NCBI GenBank assembly: GCA_963457665.1
Contig: OY735207.1
Span: forward strand, 59,597,613-59,661,612
DNA length: 64,000 nucleotides
Source: Thysanoteuthis rhombus
Lineage: Eukaryota; Mollusca; Cephalopoda; Oegopsida; Thysanoteuthidae
Direction: 5' to 3'
In this document: in pieces, positions 36,686-48,814 of the stretch
Numbering within the stretch: position 1 is the stretch's first letter
How the letters are laid out: each line of letters starts with the position of its first letter
Translations under genes and position numbers: made by a program
The notes under the pieces: model-generated
The model's database searches: none
What the model was told of the DNA's origin: nothing
What the model saw: only the letters and a program-made list of their open reading frames with translations

Positions 36686-36944
36686 GATAAATTACTATAA
36701 GATGTCCTGATAGTACAGATTTACTTGCCCATGGATGTGAAAGGAGTACCTCAAAACCAATGGTCTGCCCTTGTGCCAAATTTGCATTTAAGTAATAAAT
36801 AATGAAGCCAATATCAAGGAGGTGCAACAATGACAACTATGACAAAGCTGATATTATAGTTGGATGAATTTGTTTTCTTATTCATCTCGTATTCATTTTG
36901 TTTTTTTTGTAAATTTCTCCCAGTTCCCCAAGGTGAACATAAAG

Positions 36945-37672
36945 GGCAGGTATTAATGAAAAGAGCAAGAAAGTCGCCGTACTCATGAACTTCAGCAAGA
37001 CAAAGATCATGTGCAACAACCACACAGGGGATAAAAACACTAAGATCAAAATCAAGGACACAGAATTGGAGAGAGTGGATCACTACATCTCCCTAGGACA
37101 ACGACTCTCCATGAGACCCTCAAAAGAAGAAGAAATCAAGCGAAGAATCATACTAGGATGGCAAGCCTTTGGCAGAGCAAGCTCAACATTCAAAAATAAG
37201 ATTCCATTAATCCTAAAAAGAAGAGTGTACAACCAATGCATTCTTCCAATAGTCACTTATGGAGCTGAAACATGGAACCTAACCAAGAGACAGATCCGCA
37301 AGTTGAGAACCATGCAACGTGCACATGAAAGAATTATGCTGGGCCTCACATGGAGAGACCACAAGACAGCACTACATCTGGGAAAAGACAGGAGTCTGGG
37401 ACATCATAGAATCCATTAAAAATTCTCAAATGGCAGTGGGCCGGCCATGTTGCAAGAATGGCGGACAACCGATGGACATCACAACTCACAACATGGATCC
37501 CCCCCAGATCACATGCACAACTGAGGCCGGCATAGTATTAGATGGAGAGACGAGCTAGACAAATCCAGAAAGTACTGGCTCCATGACTCCCATGATAGAG
37601 AAGTGTGGCGAATCCTGCGGAAGGTCTATGTCCAACAACGGACGTTGAAAGACTGATGATGATGATGATTTT
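36945..37672 (+). mobile_element. RTE-clade non-LTR retrotransposon, 5'-truncated (copy 2)
   Basis: The longest RTE fragment here. A 144-codon frame (36985-37419) encodes the end of the reverse transcriptase domain and the distal C-terminus: MNFSKTKIMC, then LERVDHYISLGQ, IKRRIILGWQAFGR, RVYNQCILPIVTYGAETW, NLTKRQIRKLRTMQRAHE and LTWRDHKTA. A frameshift near 37375 breaks it; the remaining text continues to KVYVQQRTLKD near 37650. It ends in a (GAT)n tail at 37657-37671, as RTE elements commonly do. It is inactive. Confidence 0.88.
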
Positions 37673-37679
37673 TTTTGCT

Positions 37680-40600
37680 AGTTTAAAAAATGTCATTTGT
37701 TTTTCAGAGGCAGATAAATTGATGAAAGGATGACAAAATTTGAATAAAAATCATAATTATGACAGCAACCTTTTATTACTGAGTTTTGGGCTAGCAGGTG
37801 CAGTTTTTAATTAAATGTGGTCATTTTTTAGAAAAAGTAACAATTAATATTCGGTTTGAAATTTTAAAAAAATTTTTTTTTAGTGTATGTTTTTCAATTA
37901 TTCAATGGCTGGCATCTTAATATTAGAATAGCAAAATGACTTTATTTACTTTAAGGTAAATAGGAATTAAAATTAATACAATGGGTTTTGGTCAAGAATC
38001 AGTTTGATATATATCGCAGTTTTCATAGGAAAACGTTTTTATTCCCCTTTTATGTAATATTATATGAATACTAAAAACAAAATTGACCCCTCCCCCATCA
38101 TCAAAAAAAAAGAATTTCAACTTGCTTAGTTTTAGTTATATAAGCAAAAAAAACTTGCCATAGAGAGAGCCATTTTTGCTTTTCATACTATAAGATTCTT
38201 AACACTAATTTTTGTTCAGTCTTGAAATTAGTTTTTTGGTTTCCCAAATCACGGAACTCTTTGGAAATAATCATCTGAAGACTTCAAGAGTTTTTGGGTT
38301 GTGTTTTATTTTATGGTTTTGTTCCTCTCTTTCACTTGATAGAACACAATTTTTAGGGAGAAACATTGTGACAGGTTTAGCAAATATATCCAATAGTTGG
38401 TAGTAATATCATCATGTTGCTCAACCAATAGAGCAGCTGTTATGAAAAAAAAAGGTTTCCTGAGGTATTAGGGTTGCTTGTCCAAGTCTCACGGAGAGCT
38501 TATTCGTTATCTCCAATCCTCGCTCTTTAGTTATAGGCGTAGCATATTGGTCAGAGTAGTTACAATGAAAAGCATTTAAAATTAAGATGGAAGAAACACC
38601 AGTCAATAGTTAATGATGGTTGATAATGCTTCATGTAATAAAAATTCAAGATATTGCTACCAATTTTTGGATGTATCAATTTATATATAATTCTATCTTT
38701 CTAGTGGAAAAGATTTTTTTTGTTTTGATTGATGTTTAAAAGGCTCTAGCATTGAGCCATACCAACAGATACACACACATTCACTTTGTGTTATTTTCAC
38801 TGCTTAGTATCAATTCAATCTGACACTTGTTGTTGATTATGGTGATTAAAAGTTGCAAATTCTAGTTATTATGGCACCCTCAGGAATTTAAGAGCTATTA
38901 TTTGCCAGTTGGGTGGATTTCATAGTCATATATTAATGAGAAATCAAGAAATAAAGACAAAAATGACTTTTTATTACTCTTTTGATGTAATACCCAGTGG
39001 TGGGCACAGCTCACAAAAATGTTTAAGTGATAAGCCACTGAAAACTTAGCGGAAACTTTTATTATATGGATTTAGCTTCAGTTCAGTTTTGGGTTTCATT
39101 GTTTTTTGTTTTTTTTTTGTCCTAAAACCTTTAAAAACATGCCAAGAGAGCTGAAATTATCTATGTACACCTTGATCATCATCTGATATTCGCATGATAT
39201 ACCATTTTGGAAAGCTCCTGTTCTGTAAGGTGTATATAGATAATTCTTATCTGAGATATTTTTCCAATCTTCCTACTAATGTTACTAAGTTTCCGACAAT
39301 AGAATTATTTTATACAATTCTTTTCTTTTTCTTTTTTTTCTTTTGTTTTGTTTTTTTCTTTTTTTTTGCCCCCCCATAAGGTGTCTATTTCTGGCAATTA
39401 TTTCAGCAAGGTTCATGTCTGCCTATTTGAAAACAAAACAGCTGAAGCAAGAAAAAAAAATGCACTTTTTTTAACTTGCAAAAACAATTTATTTGCTAAC
39501 TTATATTTTAGGGCTATTTTTAGTTTAAAGAAAAAAAAATCATGAAAAGAAAATTTCATTAAGAGAATTTTGATAAATTATTTTTTAAAATTTTCAAATT
39601 ATTCAATTATTTTTTAAAATTTACTCCATTTTGACTGACTCAAAGATTTTGTTGTTTATAATGCAACAATAAGATGGATCAAATATAATCAGTGAAAAGG
39701 ATAATACATGGGAAGCGCTTTTTTTCTTTCTTTTTTTTTTTTTTCTGTGTTTTTGTTTCCAATAGTTTCTAAGAAAAAGCTGAAGAGATCAATTCATAGA
39801 CTCCAGTGTTTTTTTTTTGGGGGGGGGGGTTAATTTTCTACTATTCAGAAGAAACATTCTAGATTACTGCTACGCTTTATTCAATTGAAGTTCAACTTAT
39901 TTATGCTCCCGACCGTTATTTTTTTCAAAGCTTGTCAGTATGCCCCTCCTTTGTCAATAAGCAGTGAACGCCCATCGATGTATTGCCAGTAAAATATTAA
40001 AAAACAGAATCACTGAATTAAAACAGCATGATTCTACTTTATCATTTATGAAAATTTGTATTCTTTTTTTTTTTTCTCATTCAAACAAATACTTGGACCT
40101 TTACTTCCTAGCAGAAGCTATAAAAAAAAATAGAGCAAAACATTTTTAATTTTATTCTCGAGAGTCCCTGAGAGAAGCCTCATCATGAAAAAACCTGTTA
40201 ATGAATAATTGTGAAGGAGATAATTTAATTATTGCATCCTGATTCTCCATAGTGTTAGGTGCATAATATCTGTAATTTAAAAAACTATGCTTTTTTTTTT
40301 TTTTTTTTCTCTTATACATCACACTATTTTTGCTAATTCATATATTTCTAGATGAATAATGATGATTTATTGAACTTCATTTATATAGCTATTAACATAC
40401 CCTGTATGTAAAGTAGTTTTGTGATGTAAGTCAGATGATATGAAATATTCCATCTGTTGCCTAATCTGATCTTGCTCAAGATATAAATAAAAATTTTGTG
40501 CTTGTGACTTTTCTTTATCCATAAATCAAAGACTAGTGAAAACAAGTATTTTTTGGGTTTTTTGGGGGGGTTTTTTTATGTATTAGTGGTGACCAATGAT

Positions 40601-41660
40601 TCCATTTTCATGTTAACAACTCCAGTTTACTATTTTCTTTACAGTATGAATGAAAATAAAAAATCCTCTTTGAAGAAACTAACCTCAACAATAAAAAGCA
40701 TTTTGTATATTTAATGTGTCAATTGAAGAAATATGATTCTCCGATAACAGGTGTATTGATATTTTCACAAACATGAGATGAAGGATTTGCATGACTTGTT
40801 TTCTATCAAGTATTGAATGCTAATTACTGCTTAGATCTTGCGATCCATTTGTAGTAGTTTGCAAGTAAAACTTGTCAAGTGTTGGATTGAAAATCCGTGG
40901 AAAGATACTGGAATATACTAAATTCAAATGCCCGGTAACAGGAGGATGTTAGATTCTAACGTATGGTCACTGAAAGATCATGGATTTTAACACTCTTTTA
41001 TAAATTTGTTAAACTAGGAGGGATTCCTATCATTGCCTGGAGATAAGATAACTTCTTACATACCCCAGGTTGGCCCACGCACACTCCCATGTACAGTTAA
41101 GCATTATTTCTTAGCTCATATTGTCAAATTTGAAGTTTCTTTTTCCCCATGCAACACTGGAATTCTGTGCTAGTTTATTTATGTATTGGAACTGGCCTAT
41201 GATACTGTAAAAATATTTTCAATATATAGTTGTCAAACATGATTTTTATTCCTGGGTAGTGAGTGTTATTTTTGCTTATGTATAAAAGTTGAAGCAAATA
41301 TCTAATATTCCTTTCTAATTTTACAAATTAAAAAAAAGTGCGAATTTGCCCATTGTCCAATTGGAAATTATGTTTTAAATTATCATTGTCTTGGTCACAA
41401 AAGCAAAGTTTGATGGGACTAATAGCCATTTTCTATCCTTTTTAGACATTATCAATTAGAAAATAACACTTATTACCCTGGAACAGCAAAAAATGTACAA
41501 ATTTGTTTCAGTATAATCATAGATTTTGGGGGCCACAGTCTTGCAACTTATGAAGTCAACTCCAGTTTTGGAGTTTGACATACATCTTGCTTTCCTTTGT
41601 TCGAAATAGTTTTATAGGCAGGAACTTTACTGAGTATACAAGTCATTTCCGAGGCAGCAT
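37680..41660. other. Intron 1, AT-rich with T-run/G-run junctions
   Basis: T10G11 lies at 39809-39829 and T6G7 at 40558-40570. A tRNA-like A/B-box arrangement is faintly visible at 38415-38500 (GCTCAACCAATAGAGCAG, then TCCAAGTCTC), perhaps a SINE. No exon was recognised. Confidence 0.5.
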
Positions 41661-41662
41661 GA

Positions 41663-41945
41663 TTAGAAACCATTGACCAAAACTGTTAACAAAGCGCATA
41701 CAAACAGCACTAATGGAGCCCTAGGGTTGGATAGTTCAATCCTCCTTAATTCTAGAAGAAAAAAACTTGTTTTTGAAGCCACAGAGCCATTTTTTTCTGA
41801 ACTTATCTCGTTTGCCCCACCATCATATACTTTGTTGTCTCCTATTTCGCTTATGATTTCTGGGAATCCAAGTTGTGAGTCTTTTTTGACTATCTTTTCT
41901 TCTATCCTTTTCATCGCTTTCATAATTATCAACTGTAGTTTCTAA
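41663..41945. other. Stretch open on both strands just upstream of exon 2
   Basis: Forward 41673-41945 and reverse 41663-41932 are both open for about 90 codons. Composition is less AT-rich than the surroundings. The forward frame ends in TAA before the exon 2 acceptor, so it is not an in-frame extension of that exon. Neither translation is recognised; an unclassified repeat or unspliced UTR are possible explanations. Confidence 0.25.
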
Positions 41946-41972
41946 TTGTTCATTTTTGTATTTTCATTTCAG

Positions 41973-42191
41973 GATCTACCAATTTAATGGATACATTGGA
42001 AGATCTTCCACCAGGAATTGGACAATATGATGATTTCCACACTATTGACTGGTTGCGAGACATCGCACGTGATCGCATGCGACATCGCAACATCATCAAA
42101 AAGAAATCAGAAGGTATTTGGGAAAAAATCAAAAGTGCCCATGACGCCTGGTCTGGATGGGTGTGTGTTCTGCTTGTTGGTATTGCTGCTG
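41973..42191 (+). CDS. CLCN3: ClC-3-like Cl-/H+ exchanger, coding exon 2 (cytosolic N-terminus and start of helix B)
   Basis: The acceptor is TTTCATTTCAG and the donor is G followed by GTAAGT. The exon encodes residues 28-101. It contains [20 protein letters not shown], then TIDWLRD, a basic stretch ([13 protein letters not shown]), and [17 protein letters not shown], which begins the first membrane helix. These blocks are diagnostic of the ClC-3/4/5 branch (vertebrate [14 protein letters not shown] and DAWSGW). They separate it from plasma-membrane ClC channels and from ClC-6/7. The exon starts in phase 1, using the G from exon 1, and ends in phase 1. An in-frame ATG inside it (41987) could serve as an alternative start if upstream exons are skipped. 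Confidence 0.95.
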
Positions 42192-42238
42192 GTAAGTTGT
42201 CTCTTCCTAACAATGATTCAGTTCCTTCTTTGTTTATT

Positions 42239-42241
<3 letters not shown>

Positions 42242-42293
<52 letters not shown>
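42242..42293. repeat. (AT)n microsatellite in intron 2
   Basis: 52 bases of uninterrupted AT dinucleotides, 50 bases after the exon 2 donor. Tyr-Ile open frames over it are artefacts. Confidence 0.97.
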
Positions 42294-42296
<3 letters not shown>

Positions 42297-42504
42297 GATG
42301 ACTTGTCTCCGAAAAAAGAAAGCCTTTTAATACAATCATGGATAATGTTATCAAATAGTTATTGTTATATCAAAAACATCATGGTCGAGGACTGGCTAAT
42401 TCACCTTTTAGTGTCACTATTATCAAAATGTTTCAAGTAGAAGTTGAAGGTCAAGATTTAGATAATTCAAACCGAATTTTTAAATAAATTTTGTCTTATT
42501 TCAA

Positions 42505-42640
42505 GGAAAATTAATCTGCTCTGATAGTATAATGGTTGGCAGGTCTGCCTCACACACAGAAGGTCCTGACTTCAGTTCCTGATATGAGTGACAAGTGTGG
42601 AAAACTCTTCATTTTTACTATGCACAACTATCACCTATTT
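42505..42640 (+). repeat. tRNA-derived SINE head and body
   Basis: The A-box TAGTATAATGG (42525-42535) and B-box-like TTCAGTTCC (42571-42579) are at tRNA spacing. They are followed by GTGGAAAACTCTTC, which is shared with the SINE at 29000-29165. A GC-richer stretch at 42640-43020 follows and may be the SINE's distal part or a separate repeat. Confidence 0.72.
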
Positions 42641-43020
42641 TTGGCGCTCCCACAATGAGTGAGATGTGACACAAGGTAGAGTTCAATGTAGGATGGAGTA
42701 CCCTCAAAAATAGCTCCAGCCGACTCAACCAAGATTGTGAAGGCATTGGGACGAGCCTGACCTGTCCCTCTTAATTCAATGGGGCAGCACCGCCCAAGGC
42801 TAACTGCTTCCCCACTGCTGGGCCAAGTAATAATGGGGGTACCCAAGGATGAGTCCAAAGGTACCCAATGCATTTAGCAATGCCAAGCCTCAGTAGCCCT
42901 CATTGGCTACGTCATTGCACCTATGCACTCAGTCTTGATGCTCACCCACCACACAATCTCCGGCCCATCCGGCTGGCAAGTGTCAGTACCAACTCTCTCG
43001 GGGAATGCTATAGAACAGAT
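42641..43020. repeat. GC-richer unclassified repeat adjoining the SINE
   Basis: About 380 bases of clearly less AT-rich sequence, including GGGGCAGCACCGCCCAAGGC near 42781, with frames broken on both strands. No protein was recognised. Position and composition suggest a repeat insertion. Confidence 0.4.
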
Positions 43021-43885
43021 ACCACACTTTAATCCAAACCATAGTATTTGTCAAAAATGACAAGATTATTTATGTAAGATCAGCATTTCTGTGTGCTTGG
43101 TGTAGAAATACATGTTGGATCAGAGTGTAGTATTTGTACACTCTTGTGGAAGTTATGGACGGAGAAACAAACAGGAAAGGTCACACTGTTCATTATATAG
43201 ATAGGTGTACTCCTTATAAGCATTTAATTTTGGAAATTTTTGGTAGCATACAAAACCTTTTGTAGATAGAAACCTTCGCAATGTCTTTCAAATGTGCCGC
43301 CATACAAATAGGTAGGTAAAAAATGAGTTTTTTAGCTTTACATTTTTGTTTGAAATAAAGTAGATAAATTTCCTTGAAAATACTTTAACAAAGTCGACAC
43401 AAGTTTCAAGTGCTGTACATTGCATGATATGTGGAACTGATGTGAAAAAATATACTTTGGGGTAATTTTTTAATATGTCTGCACGCTTCAAAAATCTGAA
43501 ATATATAAGAAATGTACTTTTCAGGATTTGCTGTTCTAATTATCCGAATGAAAGTGAAATTAAGTAACATAATACATTTAGAGGAATGACACAGGACACA
43601 GGATTGCAGGAAAGGGTTTATTTCAAGCACTTTACAAAAGTAGAATATCAGCTTTTATACTATTGTAAGATAGTGTTGCCAACATCACTAGTAGTAGGTG
43701 TAAGCGTAAGTGTCACCCTGCATGCCCTTAATTGTAGCTTCTACCAGTGGTCACCGGAGGCTAATTTTATTTTTAAAAATTACTTGACTAGCTCAGAAAT
43801 ATTTATAGAAAATTAAAAAGAACTTGGGTTAACTTATTTAACTAAAAAATAAACACCTTAGGATGTGACATTTATTTTGCTATTA

Positions 43886-43913
43886 TTGATCAGTAAAAAT
43901 TTTTACTGATCAA
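43886..43913. repeat. Perfect 28-bp palindrome
   Basis: TTGATCAGTAAAAA followed immediately by its exact reverse complement, with no spacer. Confidence 0.95.
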
Positions 43914-45330
43914 TTTTTGAACTATGAAGCAACCAAAAATGATGAAATTATTTCAAGTAATTCTGAAAATGGAATACTAAAATGAACAAAAATTCTCTTG
44001 AATGAAGATGAAAACATTTTTTGGCATTTTTATTGCATTTTATCTTTAATTCTTCATTCTGGATTCTTTTCTTTGAAATAAATTGAAGTTGATCTAGTTT
44101 TTTAGATCCTCATACAAAACATAGTTTGTGTTTGTATGTGTTCTGCTTGTAGCATACTGGACACATTCAAACTTTTACAACATCCAATGCGAAAACTTTG
44201 GAGATTATTCAGTTGCGATGAATTTAGGGAATTAACTTATGAATTTTGTAACTACTGGTTGAAATAAAAGCAATAACTCCCATTCATGTGGTATTGTTTT
44301 ACCTGTATTTCCTATTATCTAAACGCCAAAATATGCTGATTTAAAATACATATATATATATATATATATCTTTTGTAATTATTACATCATAATAAGGTAC
44401 AATTCCCTTTCCTCTTTATTTTGAATTAATCTTTTTGACCCTTTCTGGTTAGTATAAGTCTCGTAAAGATAAAATGTTTAAGAAAATATGAATAAGTGTC
44501 TAAATTGAAAATTGCTCCACTCGGGCAAAAATATTCTTCTGATATGAACTTAGTACAAGAGTGAAAAATAATGATTTAGACAGAGTTGAAAAAATGACAA
44601 TTCATGAGAAATTATCATCAGAAAATTGCAATGCAAACTGAAATCCAAGCAAAATCATAAAAAAATAAGTTTCATTGTTGATTAGATGAATGAATAAGAT
44701 TTATTTCATACCGTTCACCTCTTTATTACAATGTTGGTATAATGTATTGAAAATTCATGTTTTCAAGTGCATCAGAATTTGTTTCAAAAAGGCTTTTCCA
44801 TCTAACCAGAAGATGTCTCTATTTGTAAAAGCAAAAATTATTATTAAACTAACACTGGAGCCATGGTTCGATATTTAAGGTGGGTGGCTGCGTGGATAAC
44901 ATTTTTACCTATAATATCACCCACTCGTCTTGATAACCATGAACAAAAACAATTTTAAATCAATTAACAAATAATTGCATGGAGTTTTACACATAATTTC
45001 TCTCACCTTTTTGTTCTCTAAAATGGGACTAATGTAATAAAGCTGTCTTTAATTCAAACTAAGACTTACTCAGATCAAATTTGAGTATGAATATGTAAAA
45101 TTGTGTATCCTGAATGTTACATAGAAATGGAAAGTTGCTGACACAAGAGGGTGAGAAAAAGGGAAACAGATTGGAAACAATGAAAATACTTTTTGATATA
45201 ATTTGTTCATTGTTACCTTTTCCATGTGATGATGATCACCAATTATGGTGGTTTGTCTTTATAAGTTTTCATTGTTAAGTTCACCCTTCACTGAGTGCTC
45301 CAAAATCACAACTTTGTAATTTTGGTTTAG
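43914..45330. other. Intron 2 sequence, no recognised feature
   Basis: AT-rich, with a short AT array near 44350-44368. GGTGGCTGCGTGGATAAC at 44881-44898 resembles a tRNA D-arm but has no partner B-box. Confidence 0.5.
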
Positions 45331-45334
45331 TACT

Positions 45335-45555
45335 AACTACCTTATATTCCAGACTATAAGAAGAATGGTTTACAAGGATATTTAGAGGATCATCACTCAC
45401 TGCAACTCCTCCAAATCTAATAACTGTCCATGTCAATTTCCTTTAGATTGTCCTTTAGTCATAATAGCAGTACATTGGAATGAATGCTGTGCAATATTTG
45501 CATGGATTTTTTTTCTAATTCAAATGTCTGTCTTATATACCAGTATGGTTAATTC
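45335..45555 (+). repeat. Dispersed repeat, copy 1 of a pair with 59415-59665
   Basis: Both copies run in the same order: CTTAT, ACTATAAGA.GAATGGTT, AGGATATTTAGAGGA, CTCACTGCAACTCCTCCAA, TCATAATA and GTCTTATA..CCAG. Confidence 0.7.
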
Positions 45556-46229
45556 TGTTCATTTTTATAGATTTTACATATGTATTGAAAAGTCAATGAA
45601 TACATTTGAGTAAGAGTAAAACCCCAAAATTGTTGACTTCTTGCCTGTAAGGGGTATAAAAGACCTTGTTGTTTATATGTAATCATAGACTTTTTGGGCT
45701 ACATTGTTTCACTATAAGATTTAATTCTTGCAACCACTCCTTGAAGGCCTCTGAACTAAGTTACAGGTTGGCTGCCCTGGAAATGTTCAAGACATGCTCC
45801 CTCACATATTTTACATGCATATCTATTCTATTCTTGTAAAATCAACAATGCAATTACATGCAAATAATCAATATCTTCCTTACTGGTTATTTTGCTGACA
45901 GCTGTTTAATAAAAATGCAAATAACTGGATGTGGACACCATTGTCTAAGATCTCTATCAATGTTGAAAGTAGAATCAGGAATTTGACAATCAACTGGACA
46001 AGTATAAAAAATATTAGAACAGTTATCAAGAGCAAAAAAAGCAGTAACAACAAAGTAACTTTGAAATGTGGGGAAAACATGAGTGACAAGTAAACTTTTA
46101 TAATCAAAACACAATTGTCTTCGAAAGAAGGATGATTGCAAATTTCATTCTATGTATATTGCCAAATAGCTGTTATTTGTATAGGCTGCATTTTATATCC
46201 TCTGATCTGATTCTTGCTGAGCTGCTTCT

Positions 46230-47230
46230 ATTTCATTAAGTATGTGGTGTTTGTTTTTTTTTTTAAACAAAAATATAAGCTTTAGTTGTAGCAATCAAGT
46301 TATAGTCTTGAGTTATGTAGTTATTGGTTTCTGTAGTTTGTCCTTTTTACTAATATATTCGCTGATTGTTGGTGCCTGCATTCTTCAGTCAAGTAAATCG
46401 GTATTGGTTGTATTATAAGAATAGTAGTTTATTAGCTAAAGTACCATTAGAGTATGTGCTCTATAGTCATTCTGTTAAGGTTATTTTACTCTGTGCTTTG
46501 TAATCATAAAAAGCTGATAGTCATTTTTGTATTGTGCAGTTTAGTATTTTATGGTCATTGGAGCTTGTGTTTGTGATTGGTTTTCTCTTTACAAATTAAT
46601 TTTTGTTCAATATAGATTGTATTCTGAAAATTGTTTTACTGCTTTGTGTGTGTGTACCATATAAGTTATACTGTAATTTATGCTTTCAACAGTGGTCTTT
46701 TGTTCAGTAATTACATCCACCTGTACTCGATATCACTGTGAATTATAGTTGGTATGTATTATTTGGTTATTTTATCCTGTGATAGGTTTATTGTTCACTG
46801 CAATCTGTACTTGGTAGTCAATTTAGTTTCTTGGTAAAATTCCAGTAGTTAGGTTGTTTGTACCTTGTGTGCGAATTCAGTTATCACTTTTCTTCAGTAT
46901 CTTTGGTAAAATATTCAATCACTGTAGCTTGTTGGTGAGAGTGTATAATGTTTACTGTTGCTTCTTCTGTTTGAACCCATGTCCGAGGGTCCTATATTCA
47001 AAGGATGTGTTTGATCATTGCAGTCAGTTTTTGTACATATTTGTATCATTCAACTTTTTGTCAATGGGTTGGAATGGTTTCTGGATGTTCAGCCCGCTAT
47101 ACAAGTCGACGTGTTAACTTTGTTTTTACTTTCTCACGCTCTGGTTCAGTCTTCGTTTGTTGCTATCAATGGTTTGCTATTAACACTTCTTTCTATACAT
47201 CCATGGATGTAAGTTAATTTGCTATAGCTT
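46230..47230 (+). repeat. G/T-rich stretch with degenerate internal repetition
   Basis: About 1 kb is biased to T and G on the plus strand. Short words such as GGTTATTTTA, TAGTCAT, CTGTG and GTGTTTGT recur at irregular spacing. It looks like a decayed minisatellite, but a clear period could not be fixed by eye. No protein was recognised. Confidence 0.35.
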
Positions 47231-48810
47231 TTTAATATAAACATATTCTGAATTTAGTTGTTTTGTTTGCTCCATAGGACATGTCAATTATTTAGTCGTC
47301 AATGCAGAAGGCATTTAGTTACTATAGGGTTGTCAACTTTTCACACTTGCTTGTTGATGTAGATTTCTTTGGATCATTTGTCCTTCTAAATATGTATATG
47401 TTTAGTAATCATGGCATATTTTATCCAGTCTTTAAATTATTCATGTTGTATCCTTCCTGCATACATTAAATGTTCCTAGGTCCTCTCTGAAATGAAGCTA
47501 CTACTGCAGCTCCTTACTCTCCCTGTGATTATTTACTGATAAAAAACACTTTGACCACTTATGACATGATTTTCTTTTCTTTTGTTATACAGTGAAGGCA
47601 GTACGAAAAATTTATCAGTTAGTGTACTTTTTCCTGAAAATCATTGATAGTATTTAAGTAGTTCTCAAAACAGAAAATCCAGTCCTCGCACGTTTTACCA
47701 CTCGTATAACTATTCCAAGTTTTTTGGTCACTCTGAATAATACCACATGACTTGTCTAGTCAACTTAGCTGTTAGATTTCTCTTTGGCTGACAATTTTCA
47801 ACAAAGGTTAGCCATTGTGCTCATTTCAATGGATGATGTTTCAATGCTTTGCCTTCTATCAAACCTTTGCTTGTCAATTCATACGATGGATTGTAAATTT
47901 CTTCCACAATGTGTAACTTGTTTTTAGAATCCACTCAACCAAACTATATAATAACATTCACATGATAGATTTGACTTTTTATTCTTTTCTTTTTTTCTTT
48001 ATAATGTACTGGATCATTTTAGACTTAATTTTGCACATCTTCATTTTAGAAATAAGCCTAGGTCAATTTCTGTTTGTATCCAAACATATTCAAATATTTT
48101 CAATGAGGTTAGAATTATTAATTTTTTTCATTTAAAAGCTAACATATTTAGAAATAAGCATCTTAGCTTGAGAAAATTAGAGTAAAAAAAAATACTGTAT
48201 TCCCGGCAGTCAAGACATACCATAATTCTCCAAGTGAAATCCTCACTTTTTGTTCTAAGAATTTCGAGCTAAAAAATCCAGAAGCAGATTATCTATGGAA
48301 ACATAATTGCAGAATAATTTTTCAGCACTGTTCATCGGTCATAGAAGGTTTGTTTGACTGTCATCATGGTGATCGATGATGTAGAAAACTGAAAATATAC
48401 TCACCAGGTGGCAGTAATTTACAATTTTAAAAAAAAAACTCTTTTAATCACATCTTTTTCAGGTAATAAAAATAAAACCTTGAAAACATAGATTTGACTA
48501 AAATTACTTTTTCATTTTTCATGAAAATACACAAACAGTTGACACAATAACGCACTGGCCCTAAGCTAGTATGAAATTACACAATCTTTGTAGCTGTCTT
48601 AGTTATAGGAGGAGTGGGTTTAGTAGAGAATTATATAGCAAATTACTGCCACCGCCTTTTCATAATACTTATTGTTGTGCTGGCAGCTGTGACAATATGA
48701 TCAAGCCAAGACAAAAGTGAGGGGAAAATCAAATTTTTTACACAAGAGAATTGAAAAAAAGTATGTTATTTTCAGATTACATATATCATGATATCCTCAT
48801 TAGCAAAGTA
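47231..48810. other. Intron 2 sequence, no recognised feature
   Basis: AT-rich sequence with short A and T runs. No exon or repeat was identified on either strand. Confidence 0.5.
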
Positions 48811-48814
48811 ACAG

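Noticed and set aside
41673..41945. 5' extension of ClC exon 2
   Set aside because: The frame ends in TAA before the acceptor and is not in frame with exon 2.
42018..42440. 140-codon forward frame overlapping exon 2
   Set aside because: It is out of frame with the conserved ClC reading and runs through the (AT)n array, giving Tyr-Ile repeats.
42505..42600. Functional tRNA gene
   Set aside because: A- and B-boxes are present but no acceptor-stem pairing or full cloverleaf is seen; the body matches another SINE.
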